A stretch of 7,629 nucleotides of DNA from the NCBI GenBank assembly GCA_030526935.1, contig JAUNBY010000143.1:1-7629 (forward strand), given 5' to 3'. Below, one piece after another: positions 1 to 6,822 of this stretch. The position numbers were made by a program, and so were the translations under genes. Each line of letters opens with the position of its first letter. Positions within the stretch are counted from its first letter, which is position 1. The DNA is from Clostridia bacterium (GTDB lineage Bacteria > Bacillota > Clostridia > Christensenellales > Aristaeellaceae). Under the pieces are notes generated by a model. The model saw nothing but the letters and a program-made list of their open reading frames with translations, was not told the DNA's origin and searched no databases.

Positions 1-510
1 GAGACAGGTCTTCAGCGCGGTTTGTGTGTGATAAGGGTGAGCCTCCACCTGTACAACCGCCGGCGGGATTTCCGACATATGCGTAACTTCCATGAGCTTT
101 TCCATCGGGAAATTGGATAATCCCAGAGATCTCACCTTGCCGGTTTTAACGGCGCGCTCCATCGCCTTATACGCGCCTATATAGTCACCAACGGGTTGAT
201 GCAGGAACAAAAGATCGATCACGTCCGTGCCCAGGCGTTTGAGCGTGCATTCGATCGCCTTGTCGGCCTGCGCGTAAACGCTGGGCCATAACTTGGTGGA
301 AAGATAGATGTTGTCCCGTTGGATACCTGATGCGCGGATCGCGCGCCCGACCGCCTTTTCGTTCATATAGGCGTTTGCGGTATCGATCAGCGTATAACCG
401 CCGCGCAAAGCTGCGATTGCCGCCTTCTCCGCATCGTCTGGCTCCATCAGGAACGTGCCCAGACCTATGACCGGTATGATGGTTCCGTTGTTCAGCTTAA
501 TACTTTCCAT
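1..510 (-). CDS. Aldo/keto reductase, partial (C-terminus beyond left edge)
   Basis: The reading frame starts with ATG at 510 and stays open to base 1, giving the first 170 residues of a protein that is usually about 270-280 aa. It is an NADPH-dependent aldo/keto reductase, a cytosolic TIM-barrel enzyme reducing aldehydes or ketones. The catalytic tetrad is visible: D43 and Y48 in DTANAY, K73 in STKLW, and H104 in LFLHQP. The GLGTF near residue 16 and GLSNF near residue 130 are also family hallmarks. The overall look is that of the 2,5-diketogluconate reductase-like (AKR5) group, but the substrate cannot be read from the sequence. AGGAG (complement of 516-520) sits 5 bases before the start. 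The gene is divergent from the LysR gene, a common arrangement in which the regulator controls its neighbour. Family is certain; physiological role is unknown. Confidence 0.93.
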   Translation of the reverse strand, partial: MESIKLNNGTIIPVIGLGTFLMEPDDAEKAAIAALRGGYTLIDTANAYMNEKAVGRAIRASGIQRDNIYLSTKLWPSVYAQADKAIECTLKRLGTDVIDLLFLHQPVGDYIGAYKAMERAVKTGKVRSLGLSNFPMEKLMEVTHMSEIPPAVVQVEAHPYHTQTALKTCL

Positions 511-559
511 ACTGTCTCCTCGCTTACCCGGCGAATTATCGCCCGCTTTATTTGCACCT

Positions 560-589
560 ATGATAGCACGCTTTTCAAAAAAAGTACAA
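560..589 (-). promoter_or_regulatory. Candidate promoter of the aldo/keto reductase gene
   Basis: Read on the minus strand, TTGTAC (589-584) and TATCAT (565-560) are separated by 18 bases. This is an acceptable sigma-70/sigma-A promoter that would start transcription about 43 bases before the reductase ATG. It is predicted by eye only. Confidence 0.45.
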
Positions 590-597
590 TATGCATC

Positions 598-628
598 TTG
601 CATACCAGTATAGACGCGACGTATACTG
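598..628 (+). promoter_or_regulatory. Candidate lysR promoter overlapping a LysR-type operator
   Basis: TTGCAT (598-603) and TATACT (622-627) are 18 bases apart and could form a promoter with a very short leader. The inverted repeat CAGTATA (606-612) / TATACTG (622-628) with a 9-base centre overlaps the -10 element and contains a T-N11-A core (T611, A623), the loose consensus of LysR-type binding sites. Binding here would repress lysR itself and could influence the divergent reductase promoter. Direct observation: the repeat. Inference: its function. Confidence 0.45.
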
Positions 629-648
629 AAAGCATAGGAGGCGAACGC

Positions 649-1494
649 ATGCTTGAGATATACGTATTGGAACAATTGAAGGCTTTTGCCGAATTCGGTA
701 CGCTGTCGGCGGCGGCTGAGCATTTGCACCTGGCACAGCCATCTCTGAGCCGCTCCATGCAAAAGCTGGAGGATAATCTTGGCGTAAAGCTGTTTGAACG
801 GCGAAAAAATCGAATCACCTTAAATGCCGCCGGGGAATTGGCGGCACGGTGCGCGGTAAAAATTCTGCAAGACGTTGCGGACATGGAGCAAAGGGTTCGG
901 GCTTTCGACCGCAGCCTGCGCACGGTTTCCATCGGCAGCTGCGCCCCAGGGCCCTTGATGCTGTTGCTCCCGCAGGTTGCCGACGCTTTTCCGGGAATGA
1001 CGGTCTCCTCCGGTATCGAAACGGAAAAGACCCTGCTTCGCGGGCTGAAAAACGGCGATTATGGCCTGATCATTTTGAATCACCCAATCGATTCCGAGGA
1101 GTTTTTTTGCCGAGCCTATGTGTCGGAGCAGCTATTCCTGTCCGTCAACCACTTTCACCCGGCTGCGATTATGAAATCCGTATCTTTCGAGGATGTGGAC
1201 GGACAGAACTTTATCATGCACGCCCGCGTAGGCTTCTGGGAACAGATCGTTCGAAAAAAAATGCCTCATGCAAAGTTCTTTTTGCAGGAGGATATGGACG
1301 CCGTGGGAGAACTGCAACGTTCTTCTGATTTGCCATCTTTTGTGACAGACATCACGCTGCGCGTTTTGAAATCCCGACAGAACAACCGCGCGGTGGTGCC
1401 ATTCCGAGATCCGGACGCAATCGCTTCCTACTATTTTGTCGGGCAGGCTTCAAAGCAAACGTTCTTTTCATCGCTGCTGAAAGATTCTACTTGA
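649..1494 (+). CDS. LysR-family transcriptional regulator
   Basis: The 281-aa product is a LysR-type DNA-binding regulator. Residues 1-60 form the winged helix-turn-helix: the stretch from LSAAAEHL (19-26) through AQPSLSRSMQKLE (29-41) to GVKLFERR (45-52) is the classic signature. The remainder, from about residue 85 (TVSIGS), is the periplasmic-binding-protein-like effector domain, which senses a small molecule. Length is slightly under the usual 290-310 aa but the C-terminus looks complete. I chose ATG at 649 because AGGAGG (636-641) precedes it by 7 bases and MLEIYVLEQL is the typical LysR N-terminus; the in-frame ATG at 598 lies inside the likely promoter. It is divergent from the aldo/keto reductase, which is its most likely target, together with its own promoter. 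A role in controlling the downstream cas operon is possible but nothing in the sequence shows it. Confidence 0.93.
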   Translation: MLEIYVLEQLKAFAEFGTLSAAAEHLHLAQPSLSRSMQKLEDNLGVKLFERRKNRITLNAAGELAARCAVKILQDVADMEQRVRAFDRSLRTVSIGSCAPGPLMLLLPQVADAFPGMTVSSGIETEKTLLRGLKNGDYGLIILNHPIDSEEFFCRAYVSEQLFLSVNHFHPAAIMKSVSFEDVDGQNFIMHARVGFWEQIVRKKMPHAKFFLQEDMDAVGELQRSSDLPSFVTDITLRVLKSRQNNRAVVPFRDPDAIASYYFVGQASKQTFFSSLLKDST

Positions 1495-1625
1495 ACACCC
1501 GGAAGATTATTACAGTTGTGGGAACGCAATACGAGAAATCGAAGCAACTCCTCTAAGCGCTCTGCTTCCTTTTCATCATGGACTCGGCGGTGGAGGGATG
1601 CGCTCCTTTTTTGCCGCCTGTTTGT
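1495..1625 (-). pseudogene. cas4-like gene fragment (core 1559-1595)
   Basis: On the minus strand, 1595-1559 matches cas4 at 5264-5300 in 34 of 37 bases. The translation, LHRRVHDEKEAE, matches LHRRAHDEKEVE of the intact Cas4, around its RecB motif I histidine. The three differences are one synonymous change and two Ala/Val exchanges. Weaker protein resemblance extends on both sides (TNRR before the core; LxLR and GVxVE after it, the last part running into the LysR 3' end), but DNA identity fades at once. There is no start, no cysteine cluster and no nuclease motif II or III, so this cannot make a working Cas4. The outer limits are arbitrary; only the core is firm. Possible origins are the remnant of a second, oppositely oriented CRISPR locus, or a small rearranged copy of the local cas4. 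Confidence 0.55.
1592..1612 (+). terminator. Weak candidate terminator after lysR
   Basis: GGAG (1592-1595), a 7-base loop, CTCC (1603-1606) and a run of six T (1607-1612) resemble an intrinsic terminator in the lysR direction. The stem is only 4 bp, and an outer GGCGG (1586-1590) / CCGCC (1614-1618) pairing brackets it. It lies about 100 bases after the LysR stop. Confidence 0.3.
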
Positions 1626-1719
1626 CCCGACGCGCATTTACCTGTTTTATAAGGGTTTCAGCTAGGACGGCCATAGAACAATGTATTTTATTTATTTTTG
1701 CCAGATATAAAATTTGATA

Positions 1720-1748
1720 TTGCAAAAAATGCGAGTATGTGTTATAAC
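1720..1748 (+). promoter_or_regulatory. Promoter of the cas operon (extended -10)
   Basis: TTGCAA (1720-1725) and TATAAC (1743-1748) are separated by 17 bases, with TG at 1740-1741 giving an extended -10. Transcription would start near 1755, leaving a leader of about 110 bases before cas5c. The surrounding 1675-1860 segment is much richer in A+T than the flanking genes, as expected of a promoter region. A second weaker pair, TTGCGT (1817-1822) and TAATAT (1841-1846), lies closer to the gene. The leader also has three TGCGT copies, at 1818, 1831 and 1846. Confidence 0.6.
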
Positions 1749-1865
1749 AGAAACATAAATAATAAGAAAGTAATCGGTATGAGCAATTTTAAATAACCTT
1801 ACGAGCATTAAGTGAATTGCGTTTATAAGATGCGTATAAATAATATGCGTTCACGAAAGGAGTTG

Positions 1866-2516
1866 ATGTATTTGGCCATAAAGATGGAGGTCTGGGGAGA
1901 CTACGCCTGCTTTACCCGCCCGGAAATGAAGGCCGAGAGGGTATCCTATGATATTCCTACGCACGGCGCCGCTCGCGGCATGATCGAGGCGGTATTCTTT
2001 CATCCGGGCCTCGTCTGGCGGGTTGACCGCATTCATGTGCTGAACCCGATCGCCTTTACCAATATGCGCCGCAACGAAGTCAAGTCCAAGTTGTCCGCCA
2101 GCAACGCCATGTCAGCCGCGCGAAACGGCTCGCCACTTTTCATAGCCAGTTCTCGCGACATACAGCAGCGCGCCGCGATGCTGTTGCGCGATGTGCACTA
2201 TGTTTTCGAGGCTCATTTTGAAATGACCGAAAAGGCTAATCCGGGAGATAATCCCGGAAAGTTTCAGGACATAGTAAAGCGCAGACTGAGAAAGGGAGCC
2301 TGCTACTCTACGCCCTATCTGGGTACTCGCGAGTGTTCGGCGCACTTTCGCCTTTGGGAGGGAGGAGACATTCCCGCGATTCAGGAAAGCCGCGACCTCG
2401 GCTGGATGCTTTACGACATGGATTACACCGATCCCGGGAATCCCCAGCCTGTATTCATTCGCGCCAATATGGTAAACGGCGTGATAGACCTTACCGATTG
2501 CGAGGTGGCAAGATGA
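1866..2516 (+). CDS. cas5c: Type I-C Cascade subunit Cas5c (Cas5d), pre-crRNA processing
   Basis: The 216-aa protein is the type I-C Cas5, which replaces Cas6: it cleaves pre-crRNA in the repeat and stays on the crRNA 5' handle in Cascade. Family motifs seen are VWGDYACFTRPE (9-20), VSYDIPT (26-32), AARGMIEAV (35-43), RRNEVKSK (68-75), LRDVHYVFEAHFEM (107-120), PYLGTRE (near 150) and GWMLYDMDY (near 180). Start: ATG at 1866 follows AGGAG (1858-1862) by only 3 bases, while the in-frame TTG at 1872 has a better 9-base spacing. The true N-terminus may therefore be two residues shorter; the upstream in-frame GTG at 1812 has no ribosome binding site. The residue at the position I recall as the catalytic Tyr46 of the Bacillus halodurans enzyme is Phe44 here. 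This is the first gene of the operon in the window; cas3 would normally precede it and does not. Its stop overlaps the cas8c start (ATGA). Confidence 0.95.
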   Translation: MYLAIKMEVWGDYACFTRPEMKAERVSYDIPTHGAARGMIEAVFFHPGLVWRVDRIHVLNPIAFTNMRRNEVKSKLSASNAMSAARNGSPLFIASSRDIQQRAAMLLRDVHYVFEAHFEMTEKANPGDNPGKFQDIVKRRLRKGACYSTPYLGTRECSAHFRLWEGGDIPAIQESRDLGWMLYDMDYTDPGNPQPVFIRANMVNGVIDLTDCEVAR

Positions 2517-4264
2517 TACTTGAAGCGCTCGTGCGGCATTACGATGATTTACTTGGAAACGGCGATTTGGAGCGCCCCGGCTGGCAGGGAGTCAAGGTAT
2601 CCTTTGCGCTGGATATTGATGACGCCGGTAACCTTCTGCGCGTCATTTCGCTTATGATACCCGTTATGCGCGGAAAGAAGGAAGCGCTATCGCCGCAGAC
2701 GTTTTATCTGCCCGAGCAGGTTAAGCGTGCGTCTAATGTAGCGGCTAATCTGTTCTGTGATAACTCGGGTTACATTCTCGGTATAGACAATAAGGGAAAG
2801 CCCGAAAGGACGTTGAACTGTTTCAATGACTGCAAGTCGTTGCACGAGAGAGTTCTGAAAAATGTGAATCACCCCGTCGCCCGGGCAATAATCGCTTTTT
2901 TTGAAAACTGGCGGCCGGAAAACGCACGTGAGCATGAAGCGATTAAGCCCTATCTGGATGAAATACTGTCCGGAGGAAACCTGATATTTTACTATCGCGG
3001 CGATTACGCTCAGGATATTTCTGAACTGCAAAGGGCATGGGATGACGAATACTCCGCGCAGGGTGATGGGGATGAGATGCAGTGCCTCGTGACCGGACGC
3101 CGCGATAAGATCGCCATACTTCACCCGAACATAAAAGGAGTGCAGGGCGCTCAGCCCACGGGAGCGTCCGTGGTTTCGTTCAACGCTCCGGCCTACGAAT
3201 CCTACGGACGCGATGGCGGGCAGGGATTAAATGCCCCGGTATCGAAACGCGCCGCATTCGCATATGGCGCGGCTCTCAATTACCTGTTGTCGGATGACAA
3301 GCACAGGGTGCGTCTGGGAGATACGACAGTGGTTTTCTGGGCGGAGGGCGCGCAAGTTGCCTACGCGGACTCATTCGCGGCGCTACTTGGAGAGAGCGAT
3401 CAAGTGGACGACAATCAACTGCGCGATGTCATGAATAAGATATCCAACGGCCTTAACGCAAACTGGGGAAATATCGCGCTCGACCCGTCCAACCGCTTCT
3501 ATATACTTGGCCTCGCTCCAAACGCGGCGCGACTTTCGGTTCGCTTTTTCCTCGGCAATACCTTCGGATCGTTTGTAAAGAATATGCGAAGACATCACGA
3601 TGATTTGGAGATTATAAAGCCGTCTTTCGACAAGCGCAGCATGCTCTCGCTTTGGATGCTGCTATACGAGACGGTAAATACCAATTCGCGCGACAAAGCC
3701 CCATCCCCGCTTCTTGCGGGAGAACTGACGCGCGCGGTTCTCACAGGCGCAACATATCCGGTTTTACTATATACGCAGGTTCAATTGCGCATTCGGGCGC
3801 AGCGCGAGATAACTCGCGGACGAGCGGCGATAATAAAGGCGTATCTTCTGAGAAATACGCAGGGACAATACGCCGACTACAAGGAGGCATTGACAGTGGA
3901 ACTAAACGAAAACACCACGTATCCGCCCTATCTGCTCGGGCGTCTGTTCTCGATTCTTGAAGCGATTCAGGAGGCGGCAAATCCGGACATCAACGCGACT
4001 ATCAGGGATCGTTATTTCAATTCCGCGTGCGCTACGCCTGCAGCGGTGTTTCCACTGCTTGTAAAGCTTGCTCAGTCACACCTGAAAAAGCTGACGCCGC
4101 AGGGAAAAGTATACTTCGGCAAACAACTCACCCAAATCGAATGCATGTTCGATCATTCATATCCCCGTCGCCTGAATTTGCACGATCAGGGCATATTCCA
4201 ACTGGGATACTATCACCAGGTACAAAAGCGCTATCAAAAGAAGGAGGATAAGGAAAATGGCTGA
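2513..4264 (+). CDS. cas8c: Type I-C Cascade large subunit Cas8c (Csd1)
   Basis: The 583-aa product is the type I-C large subunit, which recognises the PAM and, in complete systems, recruits Cas3. Length is normal for Cas8c (about 580-620). It begins MILEALVRHYDDLL, has the N-terminal GWQ (23-25), and the DTTVVFWAE segment at about 270-278 that typifies Csd1 proteins. The C-terminal part, from LNENTTYPPYLLGRLF to the end, corresponds to the alpha-helical Cas11c domain and is also separately translatable (see the nested CDS). ATG at 2513 lies in an ATGA overlap with the cas5c stop, with GAGGTGG shortly upstream, implying translational coupling. In-frame sequence upstream of this ATG is only the cas5c gene in another frame. 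The 3' end overlaps cas7 by 8 bases. No frameshift or internal stop is seen. Confidence 0.95.
   Translation: MILEALVRHYDDLLGNGDLERPGWQGVKVSFALDIDDAGNLLRVISLMIPVMRGKKEALSPQTFYLPEQVKRASNVAANLFCDNSGYILGIDNKGKPERTLNCFNDCKSLHERVLKNVNHPVARAIIAFFENWRPENAREHEAIKPYLDEILSGGNLIFYYRGDYAQDISELQRAWDDEYSAQGDGDEMQCLVTGRRDKIAILHPNIKGVQGAQPTGASVVSFNAPAYESYGRDGGQGLNAPVSKRAAFAYGAALNYLLSDDKHRVRLGDTTVVFWAEGAQVAYADSFAALLGESDQVDDNQLRDVMNKISNGLNANWGNIALDPSNRFYILGLAPNAARLSVRFFLGNTFGSFVKNMRRHHDDLEIIKPSFDKRSMLSLWMLLYETVNTNSRDKAPSPLLAGELTRAVLTGATYPVLLYTQVQLRIRAQREITRGRAAIIKAYLLRNTQGQYADYKEALTVELNENTTYPPYLLGRLFSILEAIQEAANPDINATIRDRYFNSACATPAAVFPLLVKLAQSHLKKLTPQGKVYFGKQLTQIECMFDHSYPRRLNLHDQGIFQLGYYHQVQKRYQKKEDKENG
3881..3887 (+). 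promoter_or_regulatory. Internal Shine-Dalgarno for nested cas11c
   Basis: A perfect AAGGAGG inside cas8c lies 8 bases before an in-frame GTG (3896). A match of this strength in the middle of a coding region, at the spot where type I-C systems start Cas11c, decides the start of the nested gene. Confidence 0.8.
3896..4264 (+). CDS. cas11c: Type I-C Cascade small subunit Cas11c, nested in cas8c
   Basis: This is an in-frame internal translation product of cas8c, starting at GTG (codon 462 of cas8c) and sharing its stop. Type I-C systems are known to make Cas11 this way from the 3' part of cas8c; it forms the small-subunit belly of Cascade that holds the displaced DNA strand. The predicted 122 aa matches the usual Cas11c size. 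The sequence begins MELNENTTYPPYLLGRLF, has the family-like NATIRDRYF and ATPAAVFP segments, is mainly helical and ends in a very charged tail (KRYQKKEDKENG). An in-frame TTG at 3890 is too close (2 bases) to the Shine-Dalgarno sequence to be favoured. Standard gene callers will miss it because it lies wholly inside a longer frame. Confidence 0.82.
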   Translation: MELNENTTYPPYLLGRLFSILEAIQEAANPDINATIRDRYFNSACATPAAVFPLLVKLAQSHLKKLTPQGKVYFGKQLTQIECMFDHSYPRRLNLHDQGIFQLGYYHQVQKRYQKKEDKENG

Positions 4265-5141
4265 GGTTATCAAAAACCGCTACGATTTTATAATACTCTT
4301 CGACGTGGAGAACGGTAATCCCAACGGAGATCCCGACGCGGGAAATATGCCCCGTATCGACCCTGAAACCGGCTGTGGACTGGTTACAGACGTATGTATT
4401 AAGCGCAAGATAAGAAATTACGTAGAGACAGTAAAAGAAGACTGCGAGGGTTTTAAAATCTATATAAAGGACAGCGTACCGCTCAATCGCAGCGACGCTA
4501 AAGCGCTTGAATACCTGAAAGTAGACGACATTAAGAAAGCCAAAAAGGACGATACGAACATAGATATAAAGATACGGGATTTCATGTGCAGTAACTTCTA
4601 TGACATTCGTACGTTTGGCGCGGTCATGACGACGTTTGTAAAGGCGGCGCTCAATTGCGGACAGGTTCGAGGTCCTGTGCAACTTGGCTTTGCCCGTAGC
4701 GTCGATCCGATAGTACCGCAGGAAGTCACGATAACGCGCGTGGCTATTACAACCGAAGCTGACGCGGAAAGAAAGGGTACCGAGATGGGCCGCAAGTATA
4801 TAGTACCATATGGGCTTTATCGTTGCGAAGGCTTCGTTTCAGCCAACCTTGCGAGAAAATCCACCGGTTTCAACGAAGACGACATCGCTCTTTTGTGGGA
4901 GTCAATAATAAACATGTTTGAAAACGACCGCTCCGCTGCTCGCGGAAATATGGCTGTTCGAGAGCTTATAGTATTCAAACACAACAGCGAACTCGGGGAA
5001 GCGCCAGCCTACAAGCTGTTTGACATGGTAAAGGTAAAGAAAAGGGAAGGCGTTGAAGCGCCTAGGAGCTTTGCGGATTACGATTTGGCGATAGATCAGG
5101 ATGCGCTCCCTGCCGGCGTGACCATGAAGAGGCTGGTGTGA
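4257..5141 (+). CDS. cas7: Type I-C Cascade backbone Cas7 (Csd2)
   Basis: The 294-aa protein is the Cas7 RAMP subunit that polymerises along the crRNA spacer to form the Cascade backbone. Csd2/Cas7c hallmarks are FDVENGNPNGDPD (15-27), MPRIDPETG (31-39), TDVCIKRKIRNYV (44-56), IRDFMCSNFYDIRTFGAVM (106-124) and GQVRGPVQLGFARSVDPI (135-152). ATG at 4257 follows AAGGAGG (4241-4247) by 9 bases, the strongest ribosome binding site of any annotated gene start in the operon. This fits the need for several Cas7 copies per complex. It overlaps cas8c by 8 bases and cas4 by 4. Length is typical and the frame is intact. Confidence 0.96.
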   Translation: MAEVIKNRYDFIILFDVENGNPNGDPDAGNMPRIDPETGCGLVTDVCIKRKIRNYVETVKEDCEGFKIYIKDSVPLNRSDAKALEYLKVDDIKKAKKDDTNIDIKIRDFMCSNFYDIRTFGAVMTTFVKAALNCGQVRGPVQLGFARSVDPIVPQEVTITRVAITTEADAERKGTEMGRKYIVPYGLYRCEGFVSANLARKSTGFNEDDIALLWESIINMFENDRSAARGNMAVRELIVFKHNSELGEAPAYKLFDMVKVKKREGVEAPRSFADYDLAIDQDALPAGVTMKRLV

Positions 5142-5794
5142 CGCAAAGAGAACCACTGCTGCTGTCGGGCATTCAGCATTTTGCCTACTGTCGCAGGCAA
5201 TGGGCGCTGATTCATATAGAGGGGCAGTGGGCGGAGAACCTGCGCACGGTGGGGGGACAACTCCTCCACCGCCGCGCCCATGATGAAAAGGAAGTAGAGC
5301 TAAGGGGAGATATTCTTACTGTGCGGGGGCTGCGCATAGCTTCCGCGAGGCTTAACATAACGGGAGTCTGCGATGTGGTTGAATTTCACCGCTGTAAGGA
5401 CGGAATAAGTCTCGCAGGTTGGGATGGCGGGTGGATGCCGTATCCCGTTGAATACAAGCGTGGAGCGCCAAAGGAACACAACGCCGATCGGCTTCAGCTT
5501 TGCGCGCAGGCTATGTGTCTTGAGGAGATGCTAATGTGCGGCATTTGCGAAGGCAGCCTCTTTTATGGAGAGACACGCAGGCGTGAACGAGTGGAACTGA
5601 CACATGAACTACGAAGCGAGGTAGAGGCGATGACGGAGGAGATGACGGCGCTCATGCAAAGAGGTCATACCCCGTCGGTTCGTCCTACAAAGGGCTGCAA
5701 CGCCTGTTCGTTGAAAGAAGTATGCCTGCCGGCATTGAAACGCGCTCCCAGCGTCGAGGCGTACATACGCAGCCATCTGGAGGATAACTTATGA
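5138..5794 (+). CDS. cas4: Cas4 RecB-family exonuclease (spacer adaptation)
   Basis: The 218-aa product is the Fe-S cluster nuclease that works with Cas1-Cas2 in type I-C to select and trim PAM-containing prespacers. All expected residues are visible: cluster cysteines C18 (AYCRRQW) and C187, C190 and C196 (GCNACSLKEVC); motif I histidine in LLHRRAH (H44 or H48); D79 in GVCDVVEF (motif II); E105 and K107 in VEYKRG (motif III); and Q120 in the following QxxxQ helix. It should therefore be active. The start is GTG at 5138 in a GTGA overlap with the cas7 stop, with AAGAGG (5127-5132) upstream. The stop overlaps cas1 (ATGA). A 37-base part of this gene (5264-5300) has an inverted near-copy at 1559-1595. 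Confidence 0.95.
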   Translation: MTQREPLLLSGIQHFAYCRRQWALIHIEGQWAENLRTVGGQLLHRRAHDEKEVELRGDILTVRGLRIASARLNITGVCDVVEFHRCKDGISLAGWDGGWMPYPVEYKRGAPKEHNADRLQLCAQAMCLEEMLMCGICEGSLFYGETRRRERVELTHELRSEVEAMTEEMTALMQRGHTPSVRPTKGCNACSLKEVCLPALKRAPSVEAYIRSHLEDNL

Positions 5795-6822
5795 GAAAGC
5801 TGCTGAATACGCTGTTTGTTACCTCTGAGGATAGTTTCCTTGCGCTGGAGAACGAGAACGTAGTAGCATGGTGCGGCGATGAACGGCGCGGACAATTTCC
5901 CCTGAACATACTTGAGGGCATAGTATCATTTTCATACAAGGGCGCAAGTCCGGCACTCATGGGCGCTTGCGCCCGTAACGGCATAGGGTTAAGTTTTTTA
6001 ACTCCCGGAGGAAAGTTTCTTGCTCGCGCGTGTGGAACAGACAGAGGAAATGTGTTACTTCGCAAGAAGCAGTATCGTATTTCCGACGATGCAAAAACTT
6101 CGTGCATAATCGGACGCATGTTTATATTCGGAAAGGGCTATAATAGCCGCTGGATACTTGAAAGGGCGCTACGCGATCACGGCATGCGTCTTGAGAGTGA
6201 TTCGCTTAAACAGGCGTCGCGGCAAATCGCCGATCAATTACCCGCCATCGCGCGCGAAGAGAACCTGGATACATTGAGAGGACTGGAAGGTAAAATATCC
6301 GCCTGTTACTTCAGCCGATTTGATCAGCTTATATTAAACCAGAAAGAAGACTTTCGATTTGAAGAACGTTCGCGACGCCCGCCGATGGATCCCGTAAACG
6401 CCATGCTGTCATTTGCATATACGCTTCTTGCGTCAGACTGCGCCAGCGCGCTTGAAAGCGTGGGATTGGATTCATACGTAGGCTTTTTGCACCGCGATCG
6501 ACCGGGACGAACTTCATTGGCGCTGGATTTAATGGAAGAACTGCGTGGTATAATGGCAGACAGGCTGGTTCTGACGTTAATCAATACCAAGGCGATACAA
6601 CCAAAGCACTTTACGCGTCAAGCAGGTTCAGCGGTACTTTTAAACGCCGATGGGCGAAAAATATTTCTGAGCGCCTGGCAGGAACGTAAACGCGAGGTAA
6701 TCACGCATCCTTATTTGAAGGAAAAGATATACTGGGGTCTGGTGCCATACGTGCAATCCCTCCTTCTTGCGCGGTATTTACGCGAAGACATGGACGGATA
6801 TCCACCATTTTTATGGAAGTGA
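5791..6822 (+). CDS. cas1: Cas1 CRISPR integrase, type I-C
   Basis: The 343-aa protein is the catalytic subunit of the Cas1-Cas2 integrase that inserts new spacers at the leader end of the array. Probable metal ligands are E166 in RGLEGKISACYF, H234 in VGFLHRDRPGR, and D246 or E249 in LALDLMEELR. The helical region PPMDPVNAMLSFAYTLL (197-213) and the C-terminal YPPFLWK ending are typical of type I-C Cas1. Length is normal and the frame is intact. The start overlaps the cas4 stop (ATGA). The usual partner cas2 does not follow directly: 421 bases intervene, which is unusual for this operon type. Confidence 0.96.
   Translation: MRKLLNTLFVTSEDSFLALENENVVAWCGDERRGQFPLNILEGIVSFSYKGASPALMGACARNGIGLSFLTPGGKFLARACGTDRGNVLLRKKQYRISDDAKTSCIIGRMFIFGKGYNSRWILERALRDHGMRLESDSLKQASRQIADQLPAIAREENLDTLRGLEGKISACYFSRFDQLILNQKEDFRFEERSRRPPMDPVNAMLSFAYTLLASDCASALESVGLDSYVGFLHRDRPGRTSLALDLMEELRGIMADRLVLTLINTKAIQPKHFTRQAGSAVLLNADGRKIFLSAWQERKREVITHPYLKEKIYWGLVPYVQSLLLARYLREDMDGYPPFLWK

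Noticed and set aside
849..1328. 159-codon plus-strand frame inside lysR
   Set aside because: Out-of-frame shadow of a clear LysR gene; Arg/Ala/Gly-rich translation typical of a shadow frame.
1817..1846. Second promoter TTGCGT/TAATAT close to cas5c
   Set aside because: It would start transcription only a few bases before the Shine-Dalgarno sequence, and the 1720-1748 promoter is clearly better; mentioned only as an alternative.
2687..3124. 145-codon open frame on the minus strand
   Set aside because: Antisense shadow of cas8c; no ribosome binding site or family motif.
4128..4682. 184-codon open frame on the minus strand
   Set aside because: It lies fully across the cas8c end and cas7, which are certain genes on the other strand, and its translation has no family resemblance.
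5685..6119. 144-codon open frame on the minus strand
   Set aside because: Antisense shadow of cas4 and cas1; no recognisable protein.
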